From assembly GCA_905339215.1 (NCBI GenBank), contig CAJPFN010000046.1, positions 1-59,779 of the forward strand: DNA of 59,779 nucleotides, given 5' to 3'. Every line of letters begins with the position of its first letter. Positions within the stretch are counted from its first letter, which is position 1. Source of the DNA: Rhizobiaceae bacterium. GTDB lineage: Bacteria; Pseudomonadota; Alphaproteobacteria; Rhizobiales; Rhizobiaceae. Under the pieces are notes generated by a model. It searched no databases, was not told where the DNA came from, and worked only from the letters and a program-made list of their open reading frames with translations. The translations under genes were made by a program, and so were the position numbers. Positions 52,206 to 59,779 of the stretch are shown piece after piece.

Positions 52206-53465
52206 ATGGCGGAATATTCGGCCCTGTCCCTCCTGAGAAATGCGCTCGGCGGCAACCGCGACTGGGCTCCGGCCTGGCGGAAGCCCGAGCCGAAACCCAC
52301 CTATGACGTCATCATCGTCGGCGGCGGCGGTCACGGGCTGGCGACGGCCTACTACCTCGCCAAGGAACACGGCATCACCAACGTCGCGGTGGTCGAAAAA
52401 GGCTATCTCGGCTCGGGAAATGTCGGCCGCAACACGACCATCGTGCGCTCCAACTACCTCTTGCCCGACTCGATCCGTTTCTACGAGCATTCCTTGAAGC
52501 TGTGGGAAAACCTCTCCCACGACCTCAACTACAACGTCATGTTCTCGCAGCGCGGCATGCTCAACCTCGCCCACACGCCGGGCCAGGCCGACGACTTCAT
52601 CCGCCGAGGCAATGCCATGCGCCACGAGGGCGTCGACGCCGAATGGCTGACCCCTGCCGAAATCGGCCGGATGGTTCCGGGCCTCGCCATCGGCGGTTCG
52701 GCCCGCTTTCCGGTCGTCGGCGGTCTGATGCAGCCGCGCGGCGGCACCGCGCGCCACGACGCCGTTGCCTGGGGCTACGCGCGCGGCGCCGATCGCCGCG
52801 GCGTCGACATCATCGAGAACTGCGAGGTCACCGGCTTCCTGCGCGACGGCGACCGCATCACTGGCGTCATGACGACGCGCGGCGAGATCCGCGCCGGCAA
52901 GGTCGGCATCGCCGTCGCCGGCAGCACCGGCCACGTCATGAAGATGGCCGGTGTCGAACGGCTGCCCATCGAGAGCCACGTGCTCCAGGCGTTCGTCTCG
53001 GAATCGCTGAAGCCCTTCATCCACACCGTCGTCACATTCGGTGCCGGCCACCTCTACATATCGCAGTCGGACAAGGGCGGCCTGGTCTTCGGCGGCGACA
53101 TCGACGGCTACAACACCTATGCCCAGCGCGGCAATCTGCCCGTCGTCGAGGAGGTGATGTCCGAAATGGTCGCGCTTTTCCCCGGCCTCGCCCGCGTCAG
53201 ACTCCTGCGCTCCTGGGGCGGCATCATGGACATGTCGATGGACGGCTCGCCGATCATCACGCGCGGTCCCCTGCCCGGCATGTATCTCAACTGCGGCTGG
53301 TGCTACGGCGGCTTTAAAGCGACGCCGGCCTCCGGCTGGTCGTTTGCCTGGACGATTGCGAAGGACGAGCCGCACCGCATCAACGCTCCCTATACGCTCG
53401 ACCGCTTCCATCGCGGCGCCGTCATCGACGAGAAGGGCCAGGGCGCGACGCCCCGGCTGCACTGA
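52206..53465 (+). CDS. soxB: Sarcosine oxidase subunit beta
   Basis: 419 residues from the ATG at 52206, matching the usual rhizobial N-terminus (AEYSALSLLRNALGGNRDW). FAD motif VIIVGGGGHGLATAYYLAKEHG; VGRNTTIVRSNYLL contains the flavin-linking His region nearby; C-terminal LNCGWCYGGFKATPASGW. SoxB with SoxD, SoxA and SoxG oxidises sarcosine to glycine, with the methyl group going to THF. An in-frame ATG at 52122 has a better GAGG ribosome site and would add 28 residues that contain a second copy of MAEYS; the start is therefore uncertain. Confidence 0.88.
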   Translation: MAEYSALSLLRNALGGNRDWAPAWRKPEPKPTYDVIIVGGGGHGLATAYYLAKEHGITNVAVVEKGYLGSGNVGRNTTIVRSNYLLPDSIRFYEHSLKLWENLSHDLNYNVMFSQRGMLNLAHTPGQADDFIRRGNAMRHEGVDAEWLTPAEIGRMVPGLAIGGSARFPVVGGLMQPRGGTARHDAVAWGYARGADRRGVDIIENCEVTGFLRDGDRITGVMTTRGEIRAGKVGIAVAGSTGHVMKMAGVERLPIESHVLQAFVSESLKPFIHTVVTFGAGHLYISQSDKGGLVFGGDIDGYNTYAQRGNLPVVEEVMSEMVALFPGLARVRLLRSWGGIMDMSMDGSPIITRGPLPGMYLNCGWCYGGFKATPASGWSFAWTIAKDEPHRINAPYTLDRFHRGAVIDEKGQGATPRLH

Positions 53466-53468
53466 CCA

Positions 53469-53771
53469 ATGATGATCACCTGTCCTTACTGCGGACCTCG
53501 CGACGTGTCCGAGTTCACCTACCAGGGCGAGGCCGGCCGCCAGCGCCCTGATCCGGCCTCCACCGACCGTGCCGCCTGGGACGCCTACGTCTACGACCGG
53601 CTCAATCCTGCCGGCGAACACAACGAACTCTGGCAGCACTCGGGCGGCTGCCGCGCCCACCTGGTCGTGACCCGCAACACGCTGACTCACGTCATCTCGT
53701 CCGTCGCTTTCGCGCGCGAAGCGGGCCGCGCCCACTCCGCCGGCCGTCGGGGCAAGGGAGCCCGCTCATGA
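53469..53771 (+). CDS. soxD: Sarcosine oxidase subunit delta
   Basis: 100 residues. Zinc site: CPYC near the N-terminus with WQHSGGCRAH supplying the His and Cys ligands. EFTYQGEAGRQRPDPA is typical of SoxD. Lies 3 bases after soxB, and the stop overlaps the soxA start (ATGA). An ATG at 53472 is an alternative start. The C-terminus has a basic RRGKGAR tail. Confidence 0.9.
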   Translation: MMITCPYCGPRDVSEFTYQGEAGRQRPDPASTDRAAWDAYVYDRLNPAGEHNELWQHSGGCRAHLVVTRNTLTHVISSVAFAREAGRAHSAGRRGKGARS

Positions 53772-56764
53772 GCCCCCGCCGCACCGCCGACAGCGGTCGC
53801 ATCGACCGTTCGCGGCAGATCCGCTTCTCCTTCGATGGCGCCAACTATTCGGGCCACCCGGGCGACACACTCGCCTCGGCGCTACTCGCCAGCGGCGTCT
53901 CGCTGTTCGGCCGATCGTTCAAGTACCATCGCCCGCGCGGCGTCATGACGGCGGGTATTGACGAGCCGAACGCGCTGGTTACCGTGCTCAAGGGCGACGG
54001 GCGCGAGCCCAACATCCCCGCGACGATGCTTGAGATATACGACGGCCTCACCGTCGTCAGCCAGAACCGCTATCCCTCGCTCGCCTTCGACGTCGGCGCG
54101 GTCAACGGCCTCGCCGGCAAGCTCTTCTCGGCCGGTTTCTACTACAAGACCTTCATGGGGCCTGTTTTCGGCCCGCTGAAAGGCACGCGGTTCTGGATGT
54201 TCTGCGAATGGTTCATCCGCCGCGCCGCCGGCCTCGGGCGTGCCGGCTATGCCGCCGACACGGCGCGCTACGAGCGCGTCAACGCCTTCTGCGACGTACT
54301 CGTCGTCGGCGCCGGCCCGGCCGGCCTGATGGCGGCGCGCGCGGCGGCCGAGCAGGGCCGGCGCGTCATCCTGGCCGACCTCGATACCCGCCTGGGCGGC
54401 TCGGCCAACTGGTCGGACGAGACCATCGACGGCATGGCCGCGACAGACTGGGTGGCGTCGGCGATCGCCGACCTCTCCGGACGCGACAACGTGCGGCTGC
54501 TGCCCCGCACGACGGTATGGGGCTACTACGACAACAACACGCTCGCCGCGCTCGAAAGGGTCACCGACCACAAGGCGAAGCCGGAAACCGGAGAGCCGCG
54601 CCACCGCAGCTGGACGATCCGTGCCGGTTCGGTCGTCCTCGCGACCGGTGCGCTCGAACGCCCGCTGGTCTTCCCCGGCAACGACCGCCCGGGGGTCATG
54701 CTTGCGGCTGCGGCCGAGCGCTATGCGGTCGAGTTCGGCGTTCTCGCCGGCGAGCGCGCCGTGCTGTTTACAAACAACGACCGCGCCTACCGCTCCGCCG
54801 CAGCACTTGCCCGCGCCGGCGCCAGGATCGCGACGATCGTCGACGTACGCGATACGGTGTCGGCCGCAGCGCGGCGGCTCGCCTCCGAATGCGGCGCCGA
54901 ACTGCTCGCCGGCCGCGCCGTTGTCGCCACGGACGGCCGCCGCCAGCTTTCCGGCATCGCCGTCCGTGCCTTCGACGCCAGGAGCGGAACGGTCTCGGGC
55001 GACGCGCGCAACCTCGCCGCCGACTGCCTGCTCGTTTCGGGCGGTTGGTCGCCCGCGCTGCATCTGGCCAGCCAGGCCGGCGCCAGGCCGCGCTGGGATT
55101 CCGGCCTGCAAGCCTTCCTGCCGCCGGAACCGACGCAGAACTGGATCGCCGCCGGCGCCGTCGCCGGCGCCTATTCCACCGCAGAGGTCCTGCGCCAGGG
55201 CCTTGAAACCGGCCGCATGGCGGCGGGTTCTGCCGATGAGGATGACGGCGGATTGCCGCTCGCCGCCGACGACGAACTCGACCCGAACCCCGCCCCGGTC
55301 TTCGAGATCAGGGCCGACGGCAAGGCGTTCGTCGACCACCAGCACGACGTCACCGCCGACGACGTGCGCCTCGCCTACCGCGAGGGTTTCGTCTCGGTCG
55401 AGCATCTGAAGCGCTACACCACGCTCGGCATGGCGACCGACCAGGGCAAGACCTCCAACGTGCCCGGCATGGCGATCATGGCCGCGGCCGTCGGCAAGCC
55501 GATCGAGGAGGTCGGCACCACCCGCTTCCGCCCTCCCTTCGCCCCGGTGTCGCTGGGCTCGCTCGCCGCCGAGCGCCATGGCCATCTCAAGCCGGAGCGG
55601 CTGACGCCGATGCACGACTGGCACGTCGCCAACGGCGCCACCATGTTCACGGCGGGCCTGTGGTTCCGTCCGCAGATCTACGGCCTTCCCGGCGAGACGA
55701 TCGAGCAGGCCTATGTCCGCGAGGCGAAGGCGGTGCGCGACGGCGTCGGCATCGTCGACGTCTCGACACTCGGCAAGATCGCCGTCCAGGGGCCCGACGC
55801 CGCCGAGTTCCTCGACCGGGTCTACACCAACATGTTCTCGACGCTTGCGGTGGGCAAGGCCCGTTATGGGCTGATGCTGCGCGAGGACGGCTTCGCCTAT
55901 GACGACGGCACGACCTGGCGTCTCGGCGAGACCGAGTTCCTGATGACCACGACGACGGTCAACGCCGGCAAGGTCATGCAGAACCTAGAATATTGCCTCG
56001 ACGTCGTGTGGCCGGACCTGAAGGTGCACCTGACCTCGGTGACCGACGAGTGGGCAGGCGCGGCCCTCTCCGGCCCGAAGGCGCGACAGGTGCTCGAAGC
56101 CTGCGTCACGGGAACGGCGGTCGACGACGCGACGCTTCCATTCATGGGCATCGTGCGCGGCGAGATCGACGGCGTGCCGGTGACGATCTGCCGGCTCTCG
56201 TTCTCGGGCGAGCTGGCCTACGAGGTCTATTGCGGCGCCGGCCACGGCACCCATGTCTGGGAAACATTGATGGAGGCCGGCGAGCTCTTCGGCATCGTCG
56301 CCTACGGCCTGGAGGCGTTGGGTACGCTGCGCATCGAGAAGGGCCACGTCACCGGCGCCGAGATCGACGGCCGCACCACCGCGCGCGACCTGCACCTCGA
56401 CTGGATGCTGTCGAAGAAGAAGCCCTTCATCGGCTCGGCCATGATGGACCGCGACGGGATGACCGGCCCCGGGCGCCTGGAACTGGTCGGCGTCGTGTCG
56501 CTCGACGGCCGGCCGCTCAACGGCGGCGCGCACATCGTCGAAAGCTCCAACCCGGCGGCGCCGCGCGATTCCATCGGCCACGTCACCTCGGTCTGCTACT
56601 CGCCGGCGCTGCGCAAATACATCTCGCTCGCCCTCGTCGAGGACGGCAAGGCGCGGCTCGGCACGCGCGCCTTCGTCTCCGATCCGGTGCGCAAGCGCTT
56701 CGGCCCCGTCGAGCTCGTCAGCCACCATTTCTTCGATCCCGAAGGGAAGCGCCTCCATGGCTGA
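53768..56764 (+). CDS. soxA: Sarcosine oxidase subunit alpha
   Basis: 998 residues, full length. N-terminal small beta domain (RFSFDGANYSGHPGDTLASALLASG, FKYHRPRGVMTAGIDEPNALV). NAD-binding VVGAGPAGLMAARAAAEQG (~178-196), VLATGALERPLVFPGNDRPGV, then a C-terminal GcvT domain (~600-990: LTPMHDWHVANGATMFTAGLW, VDVSTLGKIAVQGPDAAEFLDRVYTN). It carries NAD and THF for the heterotetramer. The 8-base overlap with soxG supports coupling. Confidence 0.92.
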   Translation: MSPRRTADSGRIDRSRQIRFSFDGANYSGHPGDTLASALLASGVSLFGRSFKYHRPRGVMTAGIDEPNALVTVLKGDGREPNIPATMLEIYDGLTVVSQNRYPSLAFDVGAVNGLAGKLFSAGFYYKTFMGPVFGPLKGTRFWMFCEWFIRRAAGLGRAGYAADTARYERVNAFCDVLVVGAGPAGLMAARAAAEQGRRVILADLDTRLGGSANWSDETIDGMAATDWVASAIADLSGRDNVRLLPRTTVWGYYDNNTLAALERVTDHKAKPETGEPRHRSWTIRAGSVVLATGALERPLVFPGNDRPGVMLAAAAERYAVEFGVLAGERAVLFTNNDRAYRSAAALARAGARIATIVDVRDTVSAAARRLASECGAELLAGRAVVATDGRRQLSGIAVRAFDARSGTVSGDARNLAADCLLVSGGWSPALHLASQAGARPRWDSGLQAFLPPEPTQNWIAAGAVAGAYSTAEVLRQGLETGRMAAGSADEDDGGLPLAADDELDPNPAPVFEIRADGKAFVDHQHDVTADDVRLAYREGFVSVEHLKRYTTLGMATDQGKTSNVPGMAIMAAAVGKPIEEVGTTRFRPPFAPVSLGSLAAERHGHLKPERLTPMHDWHVANGATMFTAGLWFRPQIYGLPGETIEQAYVREAKAVRDGVGIVDVSTLGKIAVQGPDAAEFLDRVYTNMFSTLAVGKARYGLMLREDGFAYDDGTTWRLGETEFLMTTTTVNAGKVMQNLEYCLDVVWPDLKVHLTSVTDEWAGAALSGPKARQVLEACVTGTAVDDATLPFMGIVRGEIDGVPVTICRLSFSGELAYEVYCGAGHGTHVWETLMEAGELFGIVAYGLEALGTLRIEKGHVTGAEIDGRTTARDLHLDWMLSKKKPFIGSAMMDRDGMTGPGRLELVGVVSLDGRPLNGGAHIVESSNPAAPRDSIGHVTSVCYSPALRKYISLALVEDGKARLGTRAFVSDPVRKRFGPVELVSHHFFDPEGKRLHG

Positions 56765-57344
56765 ACCGCTGTCTCCCCTGCAGCCGGTCTGGCAGCCGGG
56801 CCGCCACGGCAATCTCTCCGGCGGCGCCGGTGTGGTCCTTTCGGAGACACGGCCCGCGTCGATCGTCCAGGTCGCGGCCTGGCCCGGATCCGAACGCGCG
56901 GTGATCGCCGCGATCCGCGCGGCGACCGGCCTAGCCCTGCCCGACGGCGCCGGCGGCGGCGTGGCCGCCGCGACGAAGGCGGCGTTCGGCGTCGCACCCG
57001 GCCGCTTCGTCGTTGTCGATCAGGCGGAAGGCCTTGAAGGCGAGCTTCGCAGCCGCATCGACGCCGCGACCGGCTCGGTTACGGGCCTTTCCCACGGCCG
57101 CACGGCGATCCGCGTCGACGGACCGAAGGCCGAGTGGGTACTTTCGAAGCTGTTCGCCGTCGACTTCGGCCTGACCGCGCTGCCCGTCGGTTCCGGCGTC
57201 GCCACCCAGCACCACGACGTGCTCGCCCAGATCCAGCGGACCGGCGCCATGCGCTTCGACCTCTACGTGTTCCGCTCGCTCTCCCGCAGCTTCTGGAAGA
57301 CGCTCTGCCATGCGGCGGAGGACGTCGGCTACGAGGTGATCTGA
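56757..57344 (+). CDS. soxG: Sarcosine oxidase subunit gamma
   Basis: 195 residues. SoxG/GcvT-half-like: ISGHG-like LSHGRTAIRVDGPKAEWVLSKLFAVDF, HHDVLAQIQRTGAMRFDLYVFRSLSRSFWKTLCHAAEDVGYEV. Starts 8 bases inside soxA. Completes the tetramer. In many rhizobia folD/purU genes follow; here a P450 does. Confidence 0.9.
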   Translation: MAEPLSPLQPVWQPGRHGNLSGGAGVVLSETRPASIVQVAAWPGSERAVIAAIRAATGLALPDGAGGGVAAATKAAFGVAPGRFVVVDQAEGLEGELRSRIDAATGSVTGLSHGRTAIRVDGPKAEWVLSKLFAVDFGLTALPVGSGVATQHHDVLAQIQRTGAMRFDLYVFRSLSRSFWKTLCHAAEDVGYEVI

Positions 57345-57408
57345 TCGCCGTTGCCTCGGCGTTCGTCGCGTGGAAAGGTGCGGGCGCCCGCCCGCCCGAA
57401 AGCCCCGC

Positions 57409-58578
57409 ATGAGCACAGCGCCGCGCTACGACGTCGACCCGCGAAAGTTCGCCGACGATCCCTATCCCGACCTCGCCGCGATGCGCGAGGCCTGTCCCAT
57501 CGCCTGGGTGCCGCAATTCGGCGCCACGCTGTTCACGCGCCGCGACGACATCGCGGTCTGCGAGAAGAACATCGCCGTGTTCTCCTCCGACCAGCCGGGC
57601 GGGCTGATGAACCGGCTGATGGGGCAGAACATGATGCGCAAGGACGGCGAGGCGCACGCCGCCGAGCGCCACGCCATCTTCCCCACCGTCTCGCCGAAGA
57701 CCGTACGCGACCATTGGCGCGCCCGCTTCGAAGGCCATTGCAGGCGCATCCTCGACGAACTGGCGCCGCGCGGCGTGGCCGACCTCGTCCGCGACTTCGC
57801 CATGCCGGTCTCGGCGGAAGCGCTGAAGGAGATCACCGGACTCACCAATGTCGCCTTCGCCGACATGGACGTCTGGTCGCAGGCTATGATCGACGGTATC
57901 GCCAACTACGGCGGCGATCCGGCGGTCGAGGCGCGCTGCAACCGGGCGACCGCGGCCATCGACGCCGCGATCGACGCGATGCTGCCGTCCGCGCGCGCCC
58001 GGCCCGACCCGAGCCTGCTCGGCGTCATGTGCGCGGCCGGAATGCCGGAGGAAAGCATCCGCGCCAACATCAAGCTGGCCATCAGCGGCGGCCAGAACGA
58101 ACCGCGCGACGCCATCGCCGGGTTGGTCTGGGCGCTCCTCGACCATCCAGACCAGCTCGCAGCCGTCCGCGGCGGCGCCGTCGGCTGGTTGCAGGCCTTC
58201 GAGGAATATGCGCGCTGGCTGTCGCCGATCGGCATGTCGCCGCGCCGGATCGCGCAGCCGTTCGAGTTCGGCGACGTCTCCTTCGAGCCGGACGAACGCG
58301 TCTTCTTCATGTTCGGCGCCGCCAACCGCGACCCGCACCATTTTGCCGATCCCGACCGCTTCGACGTCGCCCGCGACGTGTCGAAGAGCATCGCCTTCGG
58401 CGCCGGCCCGCATTTCTGTGCCGGCGCATGGGCGTCGCGCACGCTGATCGCGGACGTCGCCGTTCCGGCCCTGTTTGAGCGGCTGAAGGGTCTTCGCCTC
58501 GCCTCCGGCCGCCCGCTGCGGCCCGTCGGCTGGGCCTTCCGCGGGCTGCTCGAATTGCCGGTCGTGTGGGAGGCGTGA
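57409..58578 (+). CDS. Cytochrome P450
   Basis: 389 residues. Haem-binding FGAGPHFCAG with Cys337, and ExxR at E266-YA-R269. The I helix carries GGQNEPRD (~227-234) in place of the common [A/G]Gx[D/E]T, so the oxygen-activation Thr is absent or replaced. No transmembrane anchor: a soluble bacterial class I enzyme that needs ferredoxin partners, none of which is adjacent. It follows soxG by 64 bases. Its position suggests N-demethylation or hydroxylation of a methylated amine, but no substrate can be read from the sequence. Confidence 0.88.
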   Translation: MSTAPRYDVDPRKFADDPYPDLAAMREACPIAWVPQFGATLFTRRDDIAVCEKNIAVFSSDQPGGLMNRLMGQNMMRKDGEAHAAERHAIFPTVSPKTVRDHWRARFEGHCRRILDELAPRGVADLVRDFAMPVSAEALKEITGLTNVAFADMDVWSQAMIDGIANYGGDPAVEARCNRATAAIDAAIDAMLPSARARPDPSLLGVMCAAGMPEESIRANIKLAISGGQNEPRDAIAGLVWALLDHPDQLAAVRGGAVGWLQAFEEYARWLSPIGMSPRRIAQPFEFGDVSFEPDERVFFMFGAANRDPHHFADPDRFDVARDVSKSIAFGAGPHFCAGAWASRTLIADVAVPALFERLKGLRLASGRPLRPVGWAFRGLLELPVVWEA

Positions 58579-58740
58579 CGCTCGCGGCGAAGGTGCCGCC
58601 ATGGCATTGACTTAGCGCCCGCCGCTCCGGTGGAATTCGCGTCGTCAGGATCTCCTTTTTACGTCCGGACAACGCGGGATCGACTGGCGGGGGTGGCGGG
58701 CGTTGGGTAACGGCGAAGGGAGATATCCACCGGACGCAGA

Positions 58741-59403
58741 TCAGTCCAGCAGCAGTCGCTCGAGGCTCGATTCGAGCCATCGCCGATAGTCATCGGCCGA
58801 TAGTCCTTCGACTTGCCTGGACAGCGTGAACTGTTCCGGACTGGCAAGACGCCAGATGATGTCCGTCGCCTCTTTCGCGTCCATGCCGCCGCGCAGCGGC
58901 CCCCGGCTGGCGAGTGCCTCGGCGAGGAAGGCGAGATTGCGCCGTCGACCGGCGTGGAGCTCTCGGTAAAACCCTTCCAGCTCCGGCTCCGCGCGGGCAG
59001 CCTCGCGGACAACCGCAACGAGCGGCGCGACGCGCTCCAGAACCGCGACGATGTCGCCTGCGAACAGCGCCAATTGCGTAGATCGGTCGGAGGCCGCGCC
59101 CACCGCGCGCGGGACCGCCTGCTGCAGCAAGGGCACGTCGGGGAACGCGCCCCTGACCGCCCGCACGACGAGTTCCTGTATCAAAACCCGCTTGTTGCCG
59201 AACACCGCGTAGATCGTTTCGGGCGCGACTGCGGCCTCGCGCGCGATTGAAGCGATCGTCGTTCTTGTCCAGCCGTCGCGCAGGAACGCAGCCTGCGCCG
59301 ACTCGAGGATGGCGTTGCGGGTGTCCGCGGCAGTCTGTTGTCGGCGTGCGGAGCGATAGGCGCGTCTGGGCTTTACTTCTTCCGTCAATTCGATACAGTC
59401 CAA
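58741..59403 (-). CDS. TetR-family transcriptional regulator
   Basis: 220 residues. TetR HTH at ~28-72 (RNAILESAQAAFLRDGWTRTTIASIAREAAVAPETIYAVFGNKRVLI). The helical C-terminal domain is specific to this protein. Convergent with the P450 gene and divergent from the DUF1772-like gene, so the latter is the likely target. Confidence 0.87.
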   Translation of the reverse strand: MDCIELTEEVKPRRAYRSARRQQTAADTRNAILESAQAAFLRDGWTRTTIASIAREAAVAPETIYAVFGNKRVLIQELVVRAVRGAFPDVPLLQQAVPRAVGAASDRSTQLALFAGDIVAVLERVAPLVAVVREAARAEPELEGFYRELHAGRRRNLAFLAEALASRGPLRGGMDAKEATDIIWRLASPEQFTLSRQVEGLSADDYRRWLESSLERLLLD

Positions 59404-59485
59404 CTGTATTCAATATATCGACCGCCAACCTAGCCGAGCCATATGCCGTTGGCTAGCGCATCAATTCGAGATGGAGGCCGCCACC

Positions 59486-59779
59486 ATGCTGGCAAGATAC
59501 GCGTTGCAGTTCGCCGATATCATGATCATTGCCCTCCTCGCCGGCAGCGTGTTCGGCATCTGGCGCGGATATGACCCCACCGGCTACTCGCCCGCTGCGT
59601 TCCTCGAAATCCATCAGGGCGCGGTGCGCGGGCTGAACACGCTGCTGCCGGCGATGGGCGCCGCGGCAATCGTGTTTACCGGCATCCTTGCCTGGAGCGC
59701 GAAGGGAACGACGCTGCCTTTCCGGCTCTATATCGTCGCCATGGCAGCGATGATCACCGCAGCCCTCGTCACGCGTTTC
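59486..59779 (+). CDS. DUF1772-like small membrane protein, cut by the window edge
   Basis: Partial, 98 codons visible from the ATG at 59486 (GGAGG 8 bases upstream; ATG 59471 in the same frame is possible). Hydrophobic segments FADIMIIALLAGSVFGIW, LLPAMGAAAIVFTGILAW and LYIVAMAAMITAALV, with GYSPAAFLEIHQGAVRGLN between, resemble DUF1772/anthrone-oxygenase-like proteins. It runs off the end. Divergent from the TetR gene. Confidence 0.6.
   Translation, partial: MLARYALQFADIMIIALLAGSVFGIWRGYDPTGYSPAAFLEIHQGAVRGLNTLLPAMGAAAIVFTGILAWSAKGTTLPFRLYIVAMAAMITAALVTRF

Noticed and set aside
1-59779. Mobile element or genomic island boundaries
   Set aside because: No transposase, integrase, tRNA or flanking direct repeats were seen; the composition is even except for the short AT-rich spacer at 46053-46173.

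Overview
The window is high-GC, densely packed bacterial DNA. Its gene content points to an alphaproteobacterium of the Rhizobiales (Mesorhizobium/Phyllobacteriaceae type): sarcosine oxidase soxBDAG, rhizobial-type betaine-homocysteine methyltransferase, ExoD, DUF1127 and DUF1810 proteins, GcvT-fused dehydrogenases and short palindromic repeats of rhizobial style. No rRNA, tRNA, insertion sequence, phage gene or CRISPR array was found. This placement is inferred from gene content, not from a database search.

The main theme is demethylation of quaternary and tertiary amines, feeding one-carbon units into tetrahydrofolate. At 638-6186 a plus-strand run encodes RidA, a dimethylglycine dehydrogenase-type FAD/GcvT protein, an enolase-superfamily enzyme and a DddP-like M24 protein. 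At 9238 lies betaine-homocysteine methyltransferase. From 17194 to 27568 there is a corrinoid methyltransferase module. It has a non-pyrrolysine MttB-family methyltransferase, its corrinoid protein, DUF1638, a small virulence-factor-family protein, a MetV-like zinc protein, MetF, a methyl-THF:corrinoid methyltransferase and a RACo-type ferredoxin/ASKHA reactivase. A GlxA/GbdR-like regulator is at 31297, a second DMGDH-type protein at 36216, and sarcosine oxidase plus a cytochrome P450 at 52206-58578. Together they could strip betaine > dimethylglycine > sarcosine > glycine, by both a B12 route and an oxidative route.

Two kinds of candidate operator tie this together. Near-identical 22-bp palindromes precede bmt and the methyl-THF methyltransferase (SahR-like). 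Pairs of GTCGC half-sites exactly 21 bp apart precede mttB/corrinoid protein, the virulence-factor/MetV/MetF operon and the second DMGDH gene, and are candidate sites for the GlxA-family regulator.

The other blocks are as follows. 6153-9047 holds a PhnD-like protein, a fatty acid desaturase and an XRE regulator. 10361-17004 holds envelope and stress genes: a vWA protein with an ECF sigma factor, DUF1810, dienelactone hydrolase, an SH3 protein and a 4Fe-4S protein. 27897-35860 holds an esterase, a LysR, small proteins, an SDR, DUF1194, DUF3592 and DUF4405. 38965-48965 is a surface-glycan cluster with a HAD-UbiA fusion and a DprE1-like oxidase, which suggests a polyprenyl-phosphate arabinose pathway. 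49167-51996 holds a small secreted protein and an MscS-type channel. The right end has a TetR and a truncated DUF1772-like membrane protein.
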